From NCBI GenBank assembly GCA_039545355.1, contig BCJJ01000034.1, forward strand, positions 62,001 through 126,000: a stretch of 64,000 bases of DNA, read 5' to 3'. Below, piece by piece: positions 1 through 10,562 of this stretch (positions within the stretch are counted from its first letter, which is position 1; each line of letters begins with the position of its first letter). This DNA is from Trichosporon coremiiforme. Its lineage: Eukaryota > Basidiomycota > Tremellomycetes > Trichosporonales > Trichosporonaceae. Both the position numbers and the translations under genes were made by a program. The notes under the pieces were generated by a model. That model saw only the letters and a list, made by a program, of their open reading frames with translations, searched no databases and was not told where the DNA came from.

Positions 1-873
1 CCGCCTTGCGCGTCTGCACAACGCCGATCAGCGCCGCGCCCGTGACTTGGATCGCGATCGTTACAATGTCCATGAACACGAAGGCTGCTTGTCAGCTTAC
101 GTCTGGTATTGGAGAGTGAGGTTGGAGGAGAGAGGGATCAGTCATCTCTTTAGCTATGTTTATGGGTCATGCGCGGACCTCGAGAGAGAGTGAGGCCCGC
201 TATCCCACCCCAACATATGTTTACACATATGGCATCATTTCCCTCGTGCAGACTTACCGGCGACAACGGCGCGGGGAGGCATCCAGAGCAGCTTCCGACC
301 GTGCGGGAAGCGCTGCGCGACATAGGACAGGACGAGGTAGATAGCGGCCGCGATAGGGATGGGTGCCTGGGCTGTCAGCTACCCCACCGACAACATAGCT
401 GTCACGCTCGGCGATCAGAAGTAGCCCAGATCGGCAGGAGGCTACTTGGCTACTCCGTCGGGTCCTGTTCGAGCCTACTCACAACAACAATGAGGAAGTA
501 CTGCGCAACAAACACAGACACGAGGAACATGTTCGCATGTCCCTTTATGCGGGCGGCGTATCCTCCAACCTCCATGAGCTGAAGTTAGCTATGACGGCGA
601 TGCTCAGCTGGCGAATCCCCTGCCTCTAGCTGTTTACAGCAGACGGAGGCGGAAAACCCGCTTCGCTCCACTCACACATCCGAAAGCGAGCAGACCGTGG
701 ATCCACCGCGTCCCCCGCTTGCGCATGTACCAGAGCTGGATGCACATGGCAATTCCGAACGTGACGACGCCGGCGATCGCACCCCCCATCCATGGCCGGT
801 AGAGGTAGATGCTGATGCCGGCTTCGCCGTCGGCGGGCGGGTTTTGGGGATTGATGGGGCCTCGGTAGTCCAT
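1..873 (-). CDS. RTA1-like seven-TM lipid-translocating exporter (3' part outside window)
   Basis: Four exons can be read on the minus strand: 676-873, 483-578, 258-366 and 84 down past the window edge, all with GT/AG borders and matching phases. The start ATG at 871-873 opens MDYRGPINPQ and leads to a first membrane helix (WMGGAIAGVVTFGIAMCI). Exon 2 gives LMEVGGYAARIKGH, the ME-x-x-GY-x-x-R signature of the RTA1 family. Exon 4 gives FVFMDIVTIAIQVTGAALIG, matching the family's D...Q-x-x-GA helix. RTA1 proteins are seven-helix membrane proteins linked to resistance to lipid-active drugs and to sphingoid-base export; the substrate of this copy cannot be told. The C-terminus is missing only because the window ends. 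An upstream in-frame ATG exists at 945, but the family starts near the chosen one. Confidence 0.82.
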
Positions 874-1673
874 AGCGGCGAGCCTTTGGGCAGGGCGAGA
901 CGAGCGCAAGGGTGTAACTTGTCTTAGCAGATAGCAGAGGAGCAACGAGAACCCAGACGGTCAGACAGTACGTTGATGGAGTATGGAGATGAAAGTCGGG
1001 CAGCAACGAGTAGGGTGAAGGTGAAGAGGTCCGGGAGTGGGGCGGAGTGAGTGTGACGGGTCGGCGAGAAGGGGCTGGCTCAAAGAGGCGACTTGAGGGT
1101 GAAACGAAAGTTGTGAGTGTCGAAGAAAGGTGACGAGTTGAAACAAACAAGAAGGACGTGACGGTTGAAGAGCAGCTCGAAAGAAGCACGGCCGCATGGA
1201 GTCGTCTCGCGCATCGGGTTGCCCGAAAGATGACGGCGCGACGGCGTCCGCTGGTTTCCTGGATGCCAAGAGATTGCAGGTCGTGCGGAAACCTTACCCC
1301 ACGAATCGTGATGACGACATTGTTGACACCAAAATTGGGCCGATCTCTGCTGTATGGCTGTCTTGTGCGCTCCGTGTCCAGACCTGGCTTGTGCCTGGAC
1401 CGCGTCTCATTTGTTGTTGAGCATAGTGTTCGGCATTGTCAGTTGTTGGAGCGGAGTGTGACGTCGAGCGGAGTTTGGACTCACGCTCGTACGCTCGGCG
1501 CACCGTGGAGCGAACACTCAGGGTCAGCTCTATAGGCAGAATCAGTTACGTAAAACAGCCTGGCGATGATGAGCCGAGATAGACCCAGCACCGAAGTTAG
1601 TCGGAAACCAGTCCGCCAGTCGAGCCAAGCCAACCTCCAGAATCATGCATGTCATCTGTCTCGCCTGCATAGA
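874..1673. other. intergenic, no gene seen
   Basis: About 800 bases between the RTA1-like start and the end of the phosphatase. It should hold the RTA1 promoter and 5' UTR. Open frames here (for example 961-1269 minus) are Ser/Pro/Arg-rich and resemble nothing I recognise. Confidence 0.5.
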
Positions 1674-3142
1674 CTAGTACGGGGCATCCCTCGAGTTCTT
1701 CAGCACCGCCTTGCCGCCCTCAGCGAGCGTCGTCGTGTTCGCGGCACTGTGGTCCTCCATCCTGATCCAGGTACGGAGACTGTCCAGCGCGCCGCCCTTC
1801 GTGCTGAACTCAAAGACACGCGAGCCGCGCGCCCACGTCCCGTACCCTCCGTAGCCGGTGTGGCGTGCGTAGCAGAATGTGAACGGACCGGCAGAATCGG
1901 CGCGGCCGCACCAGTCGTCTCCGTGGTCGTGGCCCGAGATGACGCCGAGCAGACCGTCGTCGGCGCCAAGGGTTCCGCTTACGGCGGTCCACCAGGGGTG
2001 GCTGGGGTCGGTGCGGTGCCAGAATTTGCTGCGTATTAGCTTTGCTCATCAACGTGAGAGCGTATAGTCTACTCACCCCTTGGCGTCGCCCTGCGTGTCG
2101 GGCTCCGTGTCAAAGTTGATCCCGGGGAAGTCGTCCGGACGAGCCGCAACTTCCTTCGAGATCGGGGTGGCCAGGACGGGCGGGATGTGCACGAACACAA
2201 GAGCGGGAGGGAGTGTTCCCCACTCCTTGCGCATTGCGTCGGCCGTGTTGTTGATCCACGTCGCGGCCTGCGGGTCGACCCAGTCCTGCGCCAGCCACTC
2301 CTCGTTCTTGATTCCAAACTCGCCAGAGTAGTGCACGCCGCTGCGGCTGTCGAAGAACCAGAGGACGGCCGCAGGCGCCGCCGACTGGTCGGCCCAGAGA
2401 GGGATGTAGTAGTTGAACTGCCCCTTCGGGTCGGCGGCACCCTCAACCACGCGCTGCGTCCACGAGAGCTCGGACGCGACGTCCTTCTCGTGCAGATAGG
2501 AGCTGATGTGGCTCACGTTGTAGCTCTCGTCGTGGTTCCCGAAGATACTGGCGAAACGGGTCTTGCTCTCGAGCACAGGCTGCAGGAGATGGTCCTGGTG
2601 ACCAGACACGTTGTAGAATGTGTTCTCGCCCGTAACCTGGTCTCCGCCGTAGACGACAAAGTCGGGGTGCTCGTCACTAAGCGCCTTGCGCATCACCTCG
2701 GTGCTCTTGGCGTCCTGCTGTCAGTTCTTATCCGCCGAAGCAGCGGAAGGATCGAGTGATGGAAGTTAGGCCGTGGAGATATACGCACCGCCTCATCGGC
2801 CCACTTGACCCACGAGTTGTTCGTGCCGCGCTCGCCATAGTGAAGGTCAGAGAAGAGGACGATTTTGAACTTATCTCCGTTGGTGCTGAGGGTCCTTCCA
2901 TCGGAGTAAGGGTTGAGCCCGCCCTTGTGGCCGGCAGAGACAGCAGCCACGCGCGCCTCGTAGACGATGAAGATCAACAGTGCGAGTCCGAGAACCATAG
3001 TGATGTGGAGCAGAGGGAGTATCCATCGTCCAGGATCGCGTCGACCTTTATGGCGCTGCGCATCGGAGAGATTGAGTTCGAGGTCGTCCGGGGAAGACGC
3101 CGAGAGGAGACGTTCCTTGTCTGCATCGGTCGCACTAGCCAT
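1674..3142 (-). CDS. Calcineurin-like metallophosphatase, Dcr2/PAP29-type, membrane-anchored
   Basis: Three exons (2789-3142, 2077-2717, 1674-2028) join in frame to about 449 residues. Residues 41-61 form one hydrophobic helix after a short polar N-terminus, suggesting a type II anchor with the enzyme in the lumen or outside. The metal-binding motifs appear in order: FSDLHYG (D99, H101), YGGDQ (D144), FGNHD (N179, H180), VFVHIPP, and SGHDHGDDWC near 355. This is the full metallophosphoesterase set, so it should be active on phosphoester substrates. The GHDH-x-DWC ending is typical of the fungal Dcr2 / plant PAP29 branch. The real substrate is unknown. The next upstream feature is a tRNA-Val, 330 bp away. 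Confidence 0.9.
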
Positions 3143-3474
3143 CTTGGGTCAGGACTCCGCTCCCGGAGCACCGCACAGATGAAAGCTTGTCGGGCGAGGT
3201 CGGACAAGGTGAGGATAGGAAAGTGGATGGCGATGACGAAGAACGTGTGGACAGAACAGAAACGTGTGTGTGTGTCTGTGTCCCACGCTGAGGGCACCTC
3301 CGACTAGTTCGAACTCTCAGGCACGACCGCTCGATCGCTCACCGGAGACGACCGATCCTCCACTTTGCTTCCTACCACCACACCACCATTCACACACCGT
3401 CCTCCCTCCTTCCGGCCGCCTTATTGGTCTCGACGAGCGAAGGGAGGCAGCACAGCAGCAGAGAGCCAAAAGAA

Positions 3475-3561
3475 TGACCTCTGGCGGGGTCGAACCGCCG
3501 ACCTTATGCGTAGAACTCGCGAGTGTTAAGCATACGCTCTAACCAACTGAGCTAAGTGGCC
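3475..3561 (-). tRNA. tRNA-Val(AAC) with intron, copy 1
   Basis: Reads GGCCACTTAGCTCAG at the 5' end; anticodon stem TATGC/GCATA with loop TTAACA-C and a 13-nt intron (CTCGCGAGTTCTA) after position 37. T-loop is TTCGACC, discriminator A, no encoded CCA. The acceptor stem has a G2.T71 wobble and an A5.A68 mismatch, as in all Val copies here. The trailer is TTCTTTTGGCT. Confidence 0.95.
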
Positions 3562-4141
3562 TATGTTGGGATACACGTGGAAACCACGCTTATAACCCGA
3601 TGGCCTCGGTGCTGACAATAGAGCACCGCTCGGCGACGCTCTCCTTTGTTCTCGTCACTCGGCGCTTATTCAGCGCCGTCCTCAACGCTCTCGGCGCTTC
3701 CCAGGTGNCCTGTGCACCGCCTATTGTTCTCGAACTACATGTAGATATAAGAAGACGCTGCAGAGCGTGTATGAATCTTNATCTCTAGTTCACTTTTCAA
3801 TCGCATCATAGACGAGCCACTGTTGACATCGTCGATAGGGCAACATTCGTCTCTGATCCCAACAGGCCTAATTTTGCTGACGAGAGCGTTCGAGCCGACG
3901 CGGCCTCGGCGCCGGGGCTGCGGGTGCGAGCGGCACATCAGGTTGGCGGCACTGATAGTTGTGGACTGCTGCAGAGGGGATGGTGACAGCGTCGGCTTGC
4001 AGAGACCGCCACGCACTGATCCGCGTGGGAGCAGCAAGCCACCGAGCGCTCGGGCCCCTGTTTACTCACTGAATCTTCTCTTACACTCACCGTCAAGGCT
4101 TTTGACGTCCGGTGACATGTCCCGGTCAACATACTGACGGA
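3562..4141. other. intergenic with two ambiguous bases
   Basis: No convincing gene. Single N characters stand at 3708 and 3780, so the local assembly is uncertain. A short perfect hairpin (CGGTGCT, 8-nt loop, AGCACCG) lies near 3610-3631. An ATG at 3980 opens a short frame (MVTASACRDR...) ending in RALGPL, like exon 1 of the CaaX paralogues downstream; it could be an alternative or relict first exon. Confidence 0.45.
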
Positions 4142-4896
4142 ATGGAGCCCCGACTGAAGCTTCTAGTTCCAACCCCTCCAAAGCGCCCGATGCCGAAGCG
4201 GAGAATGTCCGCAATGACTGCCGATTCGCCCTTGTGAGTTCTGGACTTCGTGGTCGCAAGTCTGACTAGCAGTATCCTTGATACCTCGTCGGGTATAGAA
4301 GGCGTTTACACTGTGCGCCTGCTAGGTGAACCCCCAACTGGGCCAGACGTGGTGCTCAAGTCCGCGAAAGGGAAAATTGATGCAGACGTGACTCTGCTTG
4401 GATCGCGACTAGGCAGGATCGAAGTAGACACGCGGAACCACCCACTCCGGCTGCGTTTCAATGCCCATGGTTCAATCCAAATGCAGGCGACCTCGGGATC
4501 TGGTGAGTTGCAGGTGAGGGCGTGCTGACAGCAGGCACGGTTCATATCTGGCTACCCCGAACCTTTGACGGAACAGTCACTGCACAATGTTTCGGCGGAC
4601 TTGACGCCGAGCTCTCACCCAGGCTCTCGCAGCATGCGGTGCGTTTCAAGGGCAAGCGAGACGAGTATGAGTGGAACGGGCCGGAGTACAGGCAGAGCTG
4701 GCGTGTGCGTATGCCTCCAGATGTGGTCGAAGGCGAACGACAGACACCCGGGGGTACAGGGGAAGCCTTGAGCGAGGATGAGATGCAGTCCGGGCCCAGC
4801 CTCGCCAATGCCACAACCGTCACGGGCAAGATCTACATCTACCATCCGGACGACCTGGAGCTCGCTGAATCCAAGGGCAGCTGTGCCATCACGTAA
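4142..4896 (+). CDS. CaaX-tailed beta-rich protein, paralogue 1 (ends CAIT)
   Basis: Exons 4142-4233, 4270-4502 and 4535-4896 give about 228 residues. The two introns have phases 2 and 1, exactly as in the three paralogues at 6.2, 11.7 and 12.8 kb, although the first intron is only 36 nt. Exon 2 carries GPDVVLKSAKGKIDADVTL; exon 3 opens with GTVHIWLPRTFDG, the family motif. The protein ends SCAIT, a CaaX-type box, so prenylation and membrane attachment are predicted. The middle (GPSLANATTVTGKIYIYHPD) replaces the GPDR...RIYAD segment of the other copies, making this the most diverged member. No enzyme motif is visible. It may belong to the fungal DUF7330 group, named from memory and not checked. 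An alternative first exon at 3980-4059 is possible. Confidence 0.7.
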
Positions 4897-5114
4897 GACT
4901 CCTTCTGGCTCGTCGATACCGTTCCGCACGCAACCTCACTTCCGCATATCAACATCTCCGCCAACCTCTCTCTCAATCTTCTCTCGAGGTTTCTACACCA
5001 ACTCCCGCACCTGATCTACCCCACAGTGGGCTTTTAGGATGCTTACGAACTCGCCAGGAGCGCGGAGAGCTTACGGCAGCACCGCGCGCGACGTTCTCGT
5101 CAGCGACGTCCATA

Positions 5115-5193
5115 ACATCTATGGTGAAATGGTATCATGCATCCTTGCCACGAGTGATTGGATGCGGTGGGGGTTCGATTCCCCCTGGATGTA
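5115..5193 (+). tRNA. tRNA-Gly(GCC) with 8-nt intron
   Basis: Acceptor ACATCTA/TGGATGT, anticodon stem CATCC/GGATG, loop TTGCCA-T with intron CGAGTGAT after position 37, T-loop TTCGATT, discriminator A. Followed by TTCTTTTGGCC. Confidence 0.93.
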
Positions 5194-5596
5194 TTCTTTT
5201 GGCCTCCTTCTCTGCGTTTGGGGCTTAGAGAGAACGCTTTTGTTGATGCGAGGTGATCGATGGACGGTTGGGGCGGAGGGTGAGTGAAAGTTTGGTGGGT
5301 GGCCGTCAAATATCTGCAATGCGTGGTTCCACACCTGATTCTGAGGCTTCAGAGGAGCACCGTTCTGCGCTTCTGCAGTCAGCTGCACAGAACAGGAGCG
5401 GCTGGCGCCCCAGCCAACGGCGCGGCTACGTTGATCACTGCCATCGAAGGTAACTCCCGTCCCCGTTCTCTTCCCTCAACTCTCTCGGCTCCCAGACCTC
5501 TTCCGTGACCAGGAACTCCGCCTGACCATCCACAGGCCATCCGGGATTGCGGGTGATGCATAGCAGCCTTCTGAGAGCCCCAGGAATCGAAAAAGA
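5194..5596. other. intergenic between two tRNA genes
   Basis: No coding sequence recognised. It begins with the tRNA trailer TTCTTTTGGCC and otherwise shows nothing distinctive. Confidence 0.5.
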
Positions 5597-5676
5597 TGAC
5601 CTCTGGCGGGTTCGAACCGTCGACCTCTCGCGTCTCCATGTGAAGCGAACGCTCTAACCAACTGAGCTAAGTGGCC
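5597..5676 (-). tRNA. tRNA-Val(CAC) with short intron
   Basis: Same 5' half as the Val-AAC genes (GGCCACTTAGCTCAG) but anticodon stem TTCGC/GCGAG and loop TTCACA with a 6-nt intron (TGGAGA), giving anticodon CAC. It keeps the A5.A68 acceptor mismatch and adds an A.C mismatch in the T-stem (GACGG/CCGCC), so reduced function is possible. The trailer is TCTTTTTCG, without the GGC seen at most other copies. Confidence 0.85.
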
Positions 5677-6212
5677 TGGGAGTGCTCATGAAGGCGAGCG
5701 CGCGCGCGCCGCCTCGGCGGTGCCAGCGGTGGCGTCGGTGTGAGATTGAGCATGCTGCGAAGTGGAGGAGACCGGCATTCGTCGGTGCTGGGAGCCAGGT
5801 GGCGGTCGAGGGTGAGTAGGAGGCAAGGAGATACGGATGTTGGTCGCGTCGGCCGATCGCCACTCCATATCGAGAACTAGCTTGGCGTGTGGTACGCAGC
5901 ACCGACGTATCTGCACGGAATGCGCGGAGTGGGACGCGATTCTATTCCCAGCCCAGGAGGGTTGAGACTCTTGGCGTGCACAACAGTCATGCCGCCAAGT
6001 CTACTTGTCGCAAAGACGTCAGCCATTGCGTGAGAAAGAGAAGATCTGAACACACAAAGATGACGCTGGGACTGTTTCAGCCTCAACGTTCTGCCACAAC
6101 ATGTTTGTTCTCGGATCAGACGCAACCTCGTAGACCATGCCACCCTCTCCTCTCGGGAGACATATCAAGATTCCAGCGCGCATTTGTCCCCCAATGTCCA
6201 CTCCCATCCCTC
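5677..6212. other. intergenic / 5' region of CaaX paralogue 2
   Basis: No recognised gene. A frame open from 5889 runs into the CaaX paralogue, but its upstream part has no counterpart in the family, so the start was placed at 6213. Confidence 0.5.
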
Positions 6213-7348
6213 ATGGACTCCCGCAACAACCTTCCAGCGCTCCAGCGCACATCGGCACCCTCATCGCCACTCGCTTCTTCGCCACCACTCTCCCCATCTC
6301 AGAGTAATGCTCCGGCAGCCATAACCCGGCCTCCCTTCCAGCGTAACGGCGCCCATGCCGGTAGCCCAGCAGGCAGTCAGGGAAGCTTCCCGCTCTCCTC
6401 GTCGACGGGCTCGAGCACCGCTGCGCCCGACGTGCCCAACCCGACCATCCACGTGACCTCGATGGGCTCCCGCACCAGTGCACCCCCAGGCACTCCCATC
6501 GTTCCGGCTCCTCTGTGAGTAGACCCGCATGATCTTGCCTGCAGCCACATAGCCCGCCCTGGACCAGCTAACGCCAGTGCCATCATCCGCAAGCACAGCA
6601 CCATCCGAGGCTGCTACGGCGTCTCGCTCGAGACATCTGACGCGCAGCGGGGTCCCGAACCCGACGTTCGCCTCGAAACCCGCGACAGCCCAATCGACGC
6701 CACTGTGTACCTGCACGGCATGCGCGGCGGGCGAAACGCCGATGCAGCACGCAAGGCACGTCTCGACATCCGCACGGCAAGCACAGTGCGCCTCCGTATC
6801 CAGCGTGACGAGAACGTCAGCGTCGACGCGAGCGTCGCGACGACGAAGAGTGAGTCCGAAACGAAGGGCGAGGATTTCGTGCCCATGCCGTATCTCCACA
6901 GCAAGTGTCTCGGCGTGTGGAGGTCGCGCCCCGCTTTAATGTCATGCGACAAACTGACACCACAGGCCGTATCCACCTCTGGCTCCCTAACGACTTTGAC
7001 GGACTCCTAACCGTGCACTCGAGGAAGCACACGCTCTCGCCGTGCATTAAGGACATCGCCATCGCGCACGACATTCCCGGCCAGACGAGCCATACCTGGG
7101 CCATCTGCCTCAAGAAGGACACGACGGACCCCGTCCTGTACCGGACGGCGAGTAACTCTATCCCGGCCGAGGCGGGGGGACAGGTAGGGCGCGAACGCCG
7201 CCCCAGCGCTACGGCCAGTGACGCCATCCCGCCCCAACCCCACCAGAAGCAACCTGGACCCGACCGTGTGTTCGCCCACGCCCACTCTAGCGTGCGTGTG
7301 TATGCACACATCGATGAGGAGGAGGGGAGTAAGTGTGTTATCATGTAG
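6213..7348 (+). CDS. CaaX-tailed beta-rich protein, paralogue 2 (ends CVIM)
   Basis: Exons 6213-6514, 6578-6849 and 6966-7348 give about 318 residues, with intron phases 2 and 1. The first 100 residues are a Ser/Pro/Ala-rich, probably disordered leader ending in APL, as in the sister genes. The core follows: EPDVRLETRDSPIDATVYL, then RIHLWLPNDFDG, LSPCIKDIAIAHD, HTWAICL, GPDRVFAHAHSSVRVYAHID, and the tail KCVIM. CVIM is a classic farnesylation box. This copy has a longer insert (residues about 245-285) than its relatives. No signal peptide or membrane helix is seen, so attachment to a cytosolic membrane face through the lipid is the simplest reading. The start at 6213 is the first ATG giving a leader similar to the paralogues. 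Confidence 0.82.
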
Positions 7349-7583
7349 CGAGACTCTTACGTACTCTATTCCAGCCTGATATATTGAACGTTATGTACAC
7401 TGTACTATCCCGTGAGTGTGAGCCAGATCGACTCTTGGGGTTGGGCGCATCCTGTAATATCCAGAAATCCGCCACATCTCAGCACAGAACGAGTGGATCT
7501 TCCACCAGTCCACGGCTCTGAGCCTCCATGCACCCTTCCCAACAGACTCCCAACGCTGAGAGGACGCTACGAGAGCCAAAAAC

Positions 7584-7670
7584 TGACCTCTGGCGGGGTC
7601 GAACCGCCGACCTTATGCGTAGAAATCGCGAGTGTTAAGCATACGCTCTAACCAACTGAGCTAAGTGGCC
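7584..7670 (-). tRNA. tRNA-Val(AAC) with intron, copy 2
   Basis: Same mature sequence as copy 1; the 13-nt intron is CTCGCGATTTCTA, one base different. Trailer GTTTTTGGCTC. It lies tail to tail between a CaaX gene and the permease. Confidence 0.95.
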
Positions 7671-7879
7671 GAAGACGAAGGCACGAGGGCGCAGCACACA
7701 GCGCGGCCTCGGCCCCGGGGGCGCCGATGCGAGCATGCAAGTGGCGTGCATCGAGGTAGGTTGCGAATCGCATGAGGTCAGAGAGGGAACGTGGAACGGA
7801 CGACGGAAGGGTGATTGGAGGGGAGGTGGAGTGTGGCGCCCAAAATTATACATTTGTCCTGAAACTTCTGATTTCTACC

Positions 7880-9695
7880 CTACACGCTTCCGTCTTTCAC
7901 AAAGAGGTCGTCAAAGTTGTCCTTCTCCACCTGCTGGGCCGCAGAGCGCTCGGCATGAAGGGCAATGAGCTGCTTCTTCACGATACCATGTGCTTTGCGT
8001 GCCGGAAGAGCGAAGAGTTCATCCATGCCCTCGAGGGGGATGCCCGACGTCTCCGGAATAATGAAGTAAACGATGGGGATTGAGCACACCATGAGCGAAG
8101 CAAAGAACAGATAGACACCGTAGCCCATAGCTGAGAACATTTGAGGCGTAAAACGGGAGATTAAGAAGGCGAACAACCAGTTTGAGGCGGAGATGAACGC
8201 CTGTGTGGCGGCTCGAATGAAAGTCGGCATAACTTCTGCGCCGAATACCCAAGGAGTTCCATTCCAAGAAGGGCCATACGCTGTGGTCCAGAGGTAGAAT
8301 GCGACGAGAGCCGACGTTCCCCCGGGGCTGAGAGACGAGGAGGGATGTTGGGCGGGTTTGGCGACGGCGATGTAGATGGCGATCCAGTACATACAGAAGG
8401 CGCCACCGGCGGCACCGCCGATCAGGAGCGGTTTGCGCCCCACGTGGTCCACGAGCCACAGGAGCCAGACCACGGCCGCGGCGAACTTGACGAGACCGAA
8501 GATGCCCGTTGTCAGAAGGCCAGTGTTGGTGCCAGAGATGCCGATGCTCTTGAAGACCGTCGGAGCGTCTGTTTGTCAGTTGAAAACTCGGGTGGAGGTC
8601 TGGCACGTGATCTGCGGATCTGAGACAGTGATCGGCGCTAGTCCTCAGTCTAGCGCATCGCTCCTACCCCGCAGACAGGCTGCAGAAGCGCTTCCTGACG
8701 AGCACTCGCCGACCAACGAGGAAGGCACCATAACACGTCACACTCCACTCACAGTAGTTGATCGCGTTGATGCCGGTGCCATTCTGCATCGCGAACAGCA
8801 TGACGGACAGGAACAGGCGGTACATGTACTTCTTGCTGGTGAAGAGCGTCTTCATGGGTCCCGCAATGCCGGGGCCAGCGTTCGCCTCGTCCGACCGGAT
8901 GGCGGCCTCAATCTCAGCGAGTTCCTCCACGACATAGGGGTGGTCGCGGGGGAGGTTGCGGAGCCAGGCGAGGTTCTTGAGCGCCTTGACGCCGTGTCCG
9001 CGGCTCGCAAGCCATCTCGGGCTCTCGGTCAGGATCAGGGTGCCGAGCGCGAGCATGCCGCCGGGGATGATCTGGACGCCGAACGGCACGCGCCACTGCT
9101 TCATGCTCGGGGCAATGTTGAGCGCGACGCCGTACGGCACCCAGAAACCAATGACGGCGCCGATCTGCCAGCCCAGCTCGTAGATGCCGATGAGGCGGCC
9201 GCGGATTGCCGGCGGCGAGATCTCAGCGAGGTAGATCGGGCTCAGGTTCGAGCAGATGCCGACGCCGAGACCGGCAATCACACGGCCGGCGTACATGATC
9301 CCGAGACCGGTGGAGGACGACGCGACGGTCTGCAGCACGCCGCCGACGATGAAGATGACACACGCCGCGAGCATGCCCCACCGCCGCCCGAGATAGTGGC
9401 CCAGCACGTAGCCCGAGAGCGCGCCGAAGAAGCATCCCGCCTGGTAGCACGAGACGATGTTGGCGGAGAGAAAGTCGGAGCGCGACTTGTCCAGCCCAAA
9501 CTCGCCCTTGAACGAGCCGAGCGCGATCGAGGAGCCGATGAACGCGGACTAGAGTCAGCAGAGTACTAGGAAGTTACTCACGTCATATCCGATGAGGACT
9601 GAGGCCCAGCACGCGATCGAAGCGCAGAAGTACGGCCGCCAGCCGTAGACCTGCTTCGGTGTCGGGCGGTCCTCGACGATGCGGAGATTCACCAT
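7880..9695 (-). CDS. Quinate permease-like MFS sugar-family transporter
   Basis: Exons 9582-9695, 8753-9548 and 7880-8568 join to 532 residues, the usual size for fungal quinate permeases (QutD / qa-y). The N-terminus VEDRPTPKQVYGWRPYF followed by LIGYDSAFIGSSIALGSF is characteristic of that group. Sugar-porter motifs follow: GHYLGRRWG, RVIAGLGVG, PPAIRGRLIGIYELGWQIG, LTESPRWL, and a second-half DHVGRKPLL and ETSGIPLEGMDELF. About 12 membrane helices are expected. It is divergent from a quinate/shikimate dehydrogenase 870 bp away, which strongly suggests quinate uptake for use as a carbon source. A role for another polyol or sugar acid cannot be excluded. Confidence 0.88.
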
Positions 9696-10562
9696 AGCTT
9701 CAGAGATAAGATGAGATGTCAAGATCACCAGAACCCGCAATGCATCAACAAAGTTTCCTTCTCCGGCGTCGGCTAACAGTTCGAGTCGTGATCGCCGGTC
9801 GTCTGTTGAGCTGCTGTCAGCTGCTGCTGGTTTTCCTCCACTCGCGCCCAGGGGTTACATTCACCCCTGAAGGCGGCAGGCACCTGGGCAGCAGCTGAGG
9901 AACAGGTGGGGGCTCCATGTGCTTGGCCCCCGAAGCCCCAAGGGACAATTCGTGATGGCGCCTGCTCGTCTGAGCACACAATCAGTTCTGGTTGGCTGTA
10001 GACAGTGCGGGAGAGCTCAGCGGAGCGACGGAGGGAGCAGAGCGAGCGGAGCCCTTGCCGACTTTTTGGGCTGCTACTCCCGGGCTCAGCGGTAGAACTT
10101 CTGGAATTCCCAGTGATAACCGCTCTTTACCGGGACCTCGAGACGACCAAGGTCTCGGCTGCCCACTCAGCTTCCCTCCAAAAGTCGTAGTCGAGGATGC
10201 ATTTGTTGCTCCAAGCTTTGTTCAGAAGCAACTCCGAGGTGCGAGCGCGACGCGGGGTCAGTCGCCGAACATTTCACTAGCCCACGATATCGGGCCGCGA
10301 TTGGCCGCGTGCGATCTCGTCTGACTCGGCGTCTTCACGTTGCGCGCGAGCACGGCGGTCGAGTGCCCTGGCCACCCTTACACCCTGACAGCGACGGATC
10401 TGAGAAGGCCGACCGACGCGACCGACATTGCGGGGCGAAGGGCCGGGTGTGTCGGCTCTCAGCGGGGTGCATCGGCGGGGTGCGACTCGGGCAACGATCT
10501 TCCTCCAACCTCCACTTTCACCACCACCTCGATACTCATACTTTTCACAGACGTAGACGCCC
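9696..10562. promoter_or_regulatory. shared divergent promoter of the quinate permease and dehydrogenase genes
   Basis: An 867-bp gap between divergently transcribed genes of one presumed pathway, so regulation from both sides is likely. A run of three CCGAC-type words (about 10409-10422) lies near the dehydrogenase side. I did not find a clear QutA/qa-1F-type palindrome. Confidence 0.5.

Noticed and set aside
961..1269. 102-residue minus frame upstream of the RTA1-like gene
   Set aside because: Ser/Pro/Arg/His-rich, no homology, sits in the presumed 5' region.
8376..9569. 397-residue + frame opposite the permease
   Set aside because: Shadow of the MFS gene; no family resemblance.
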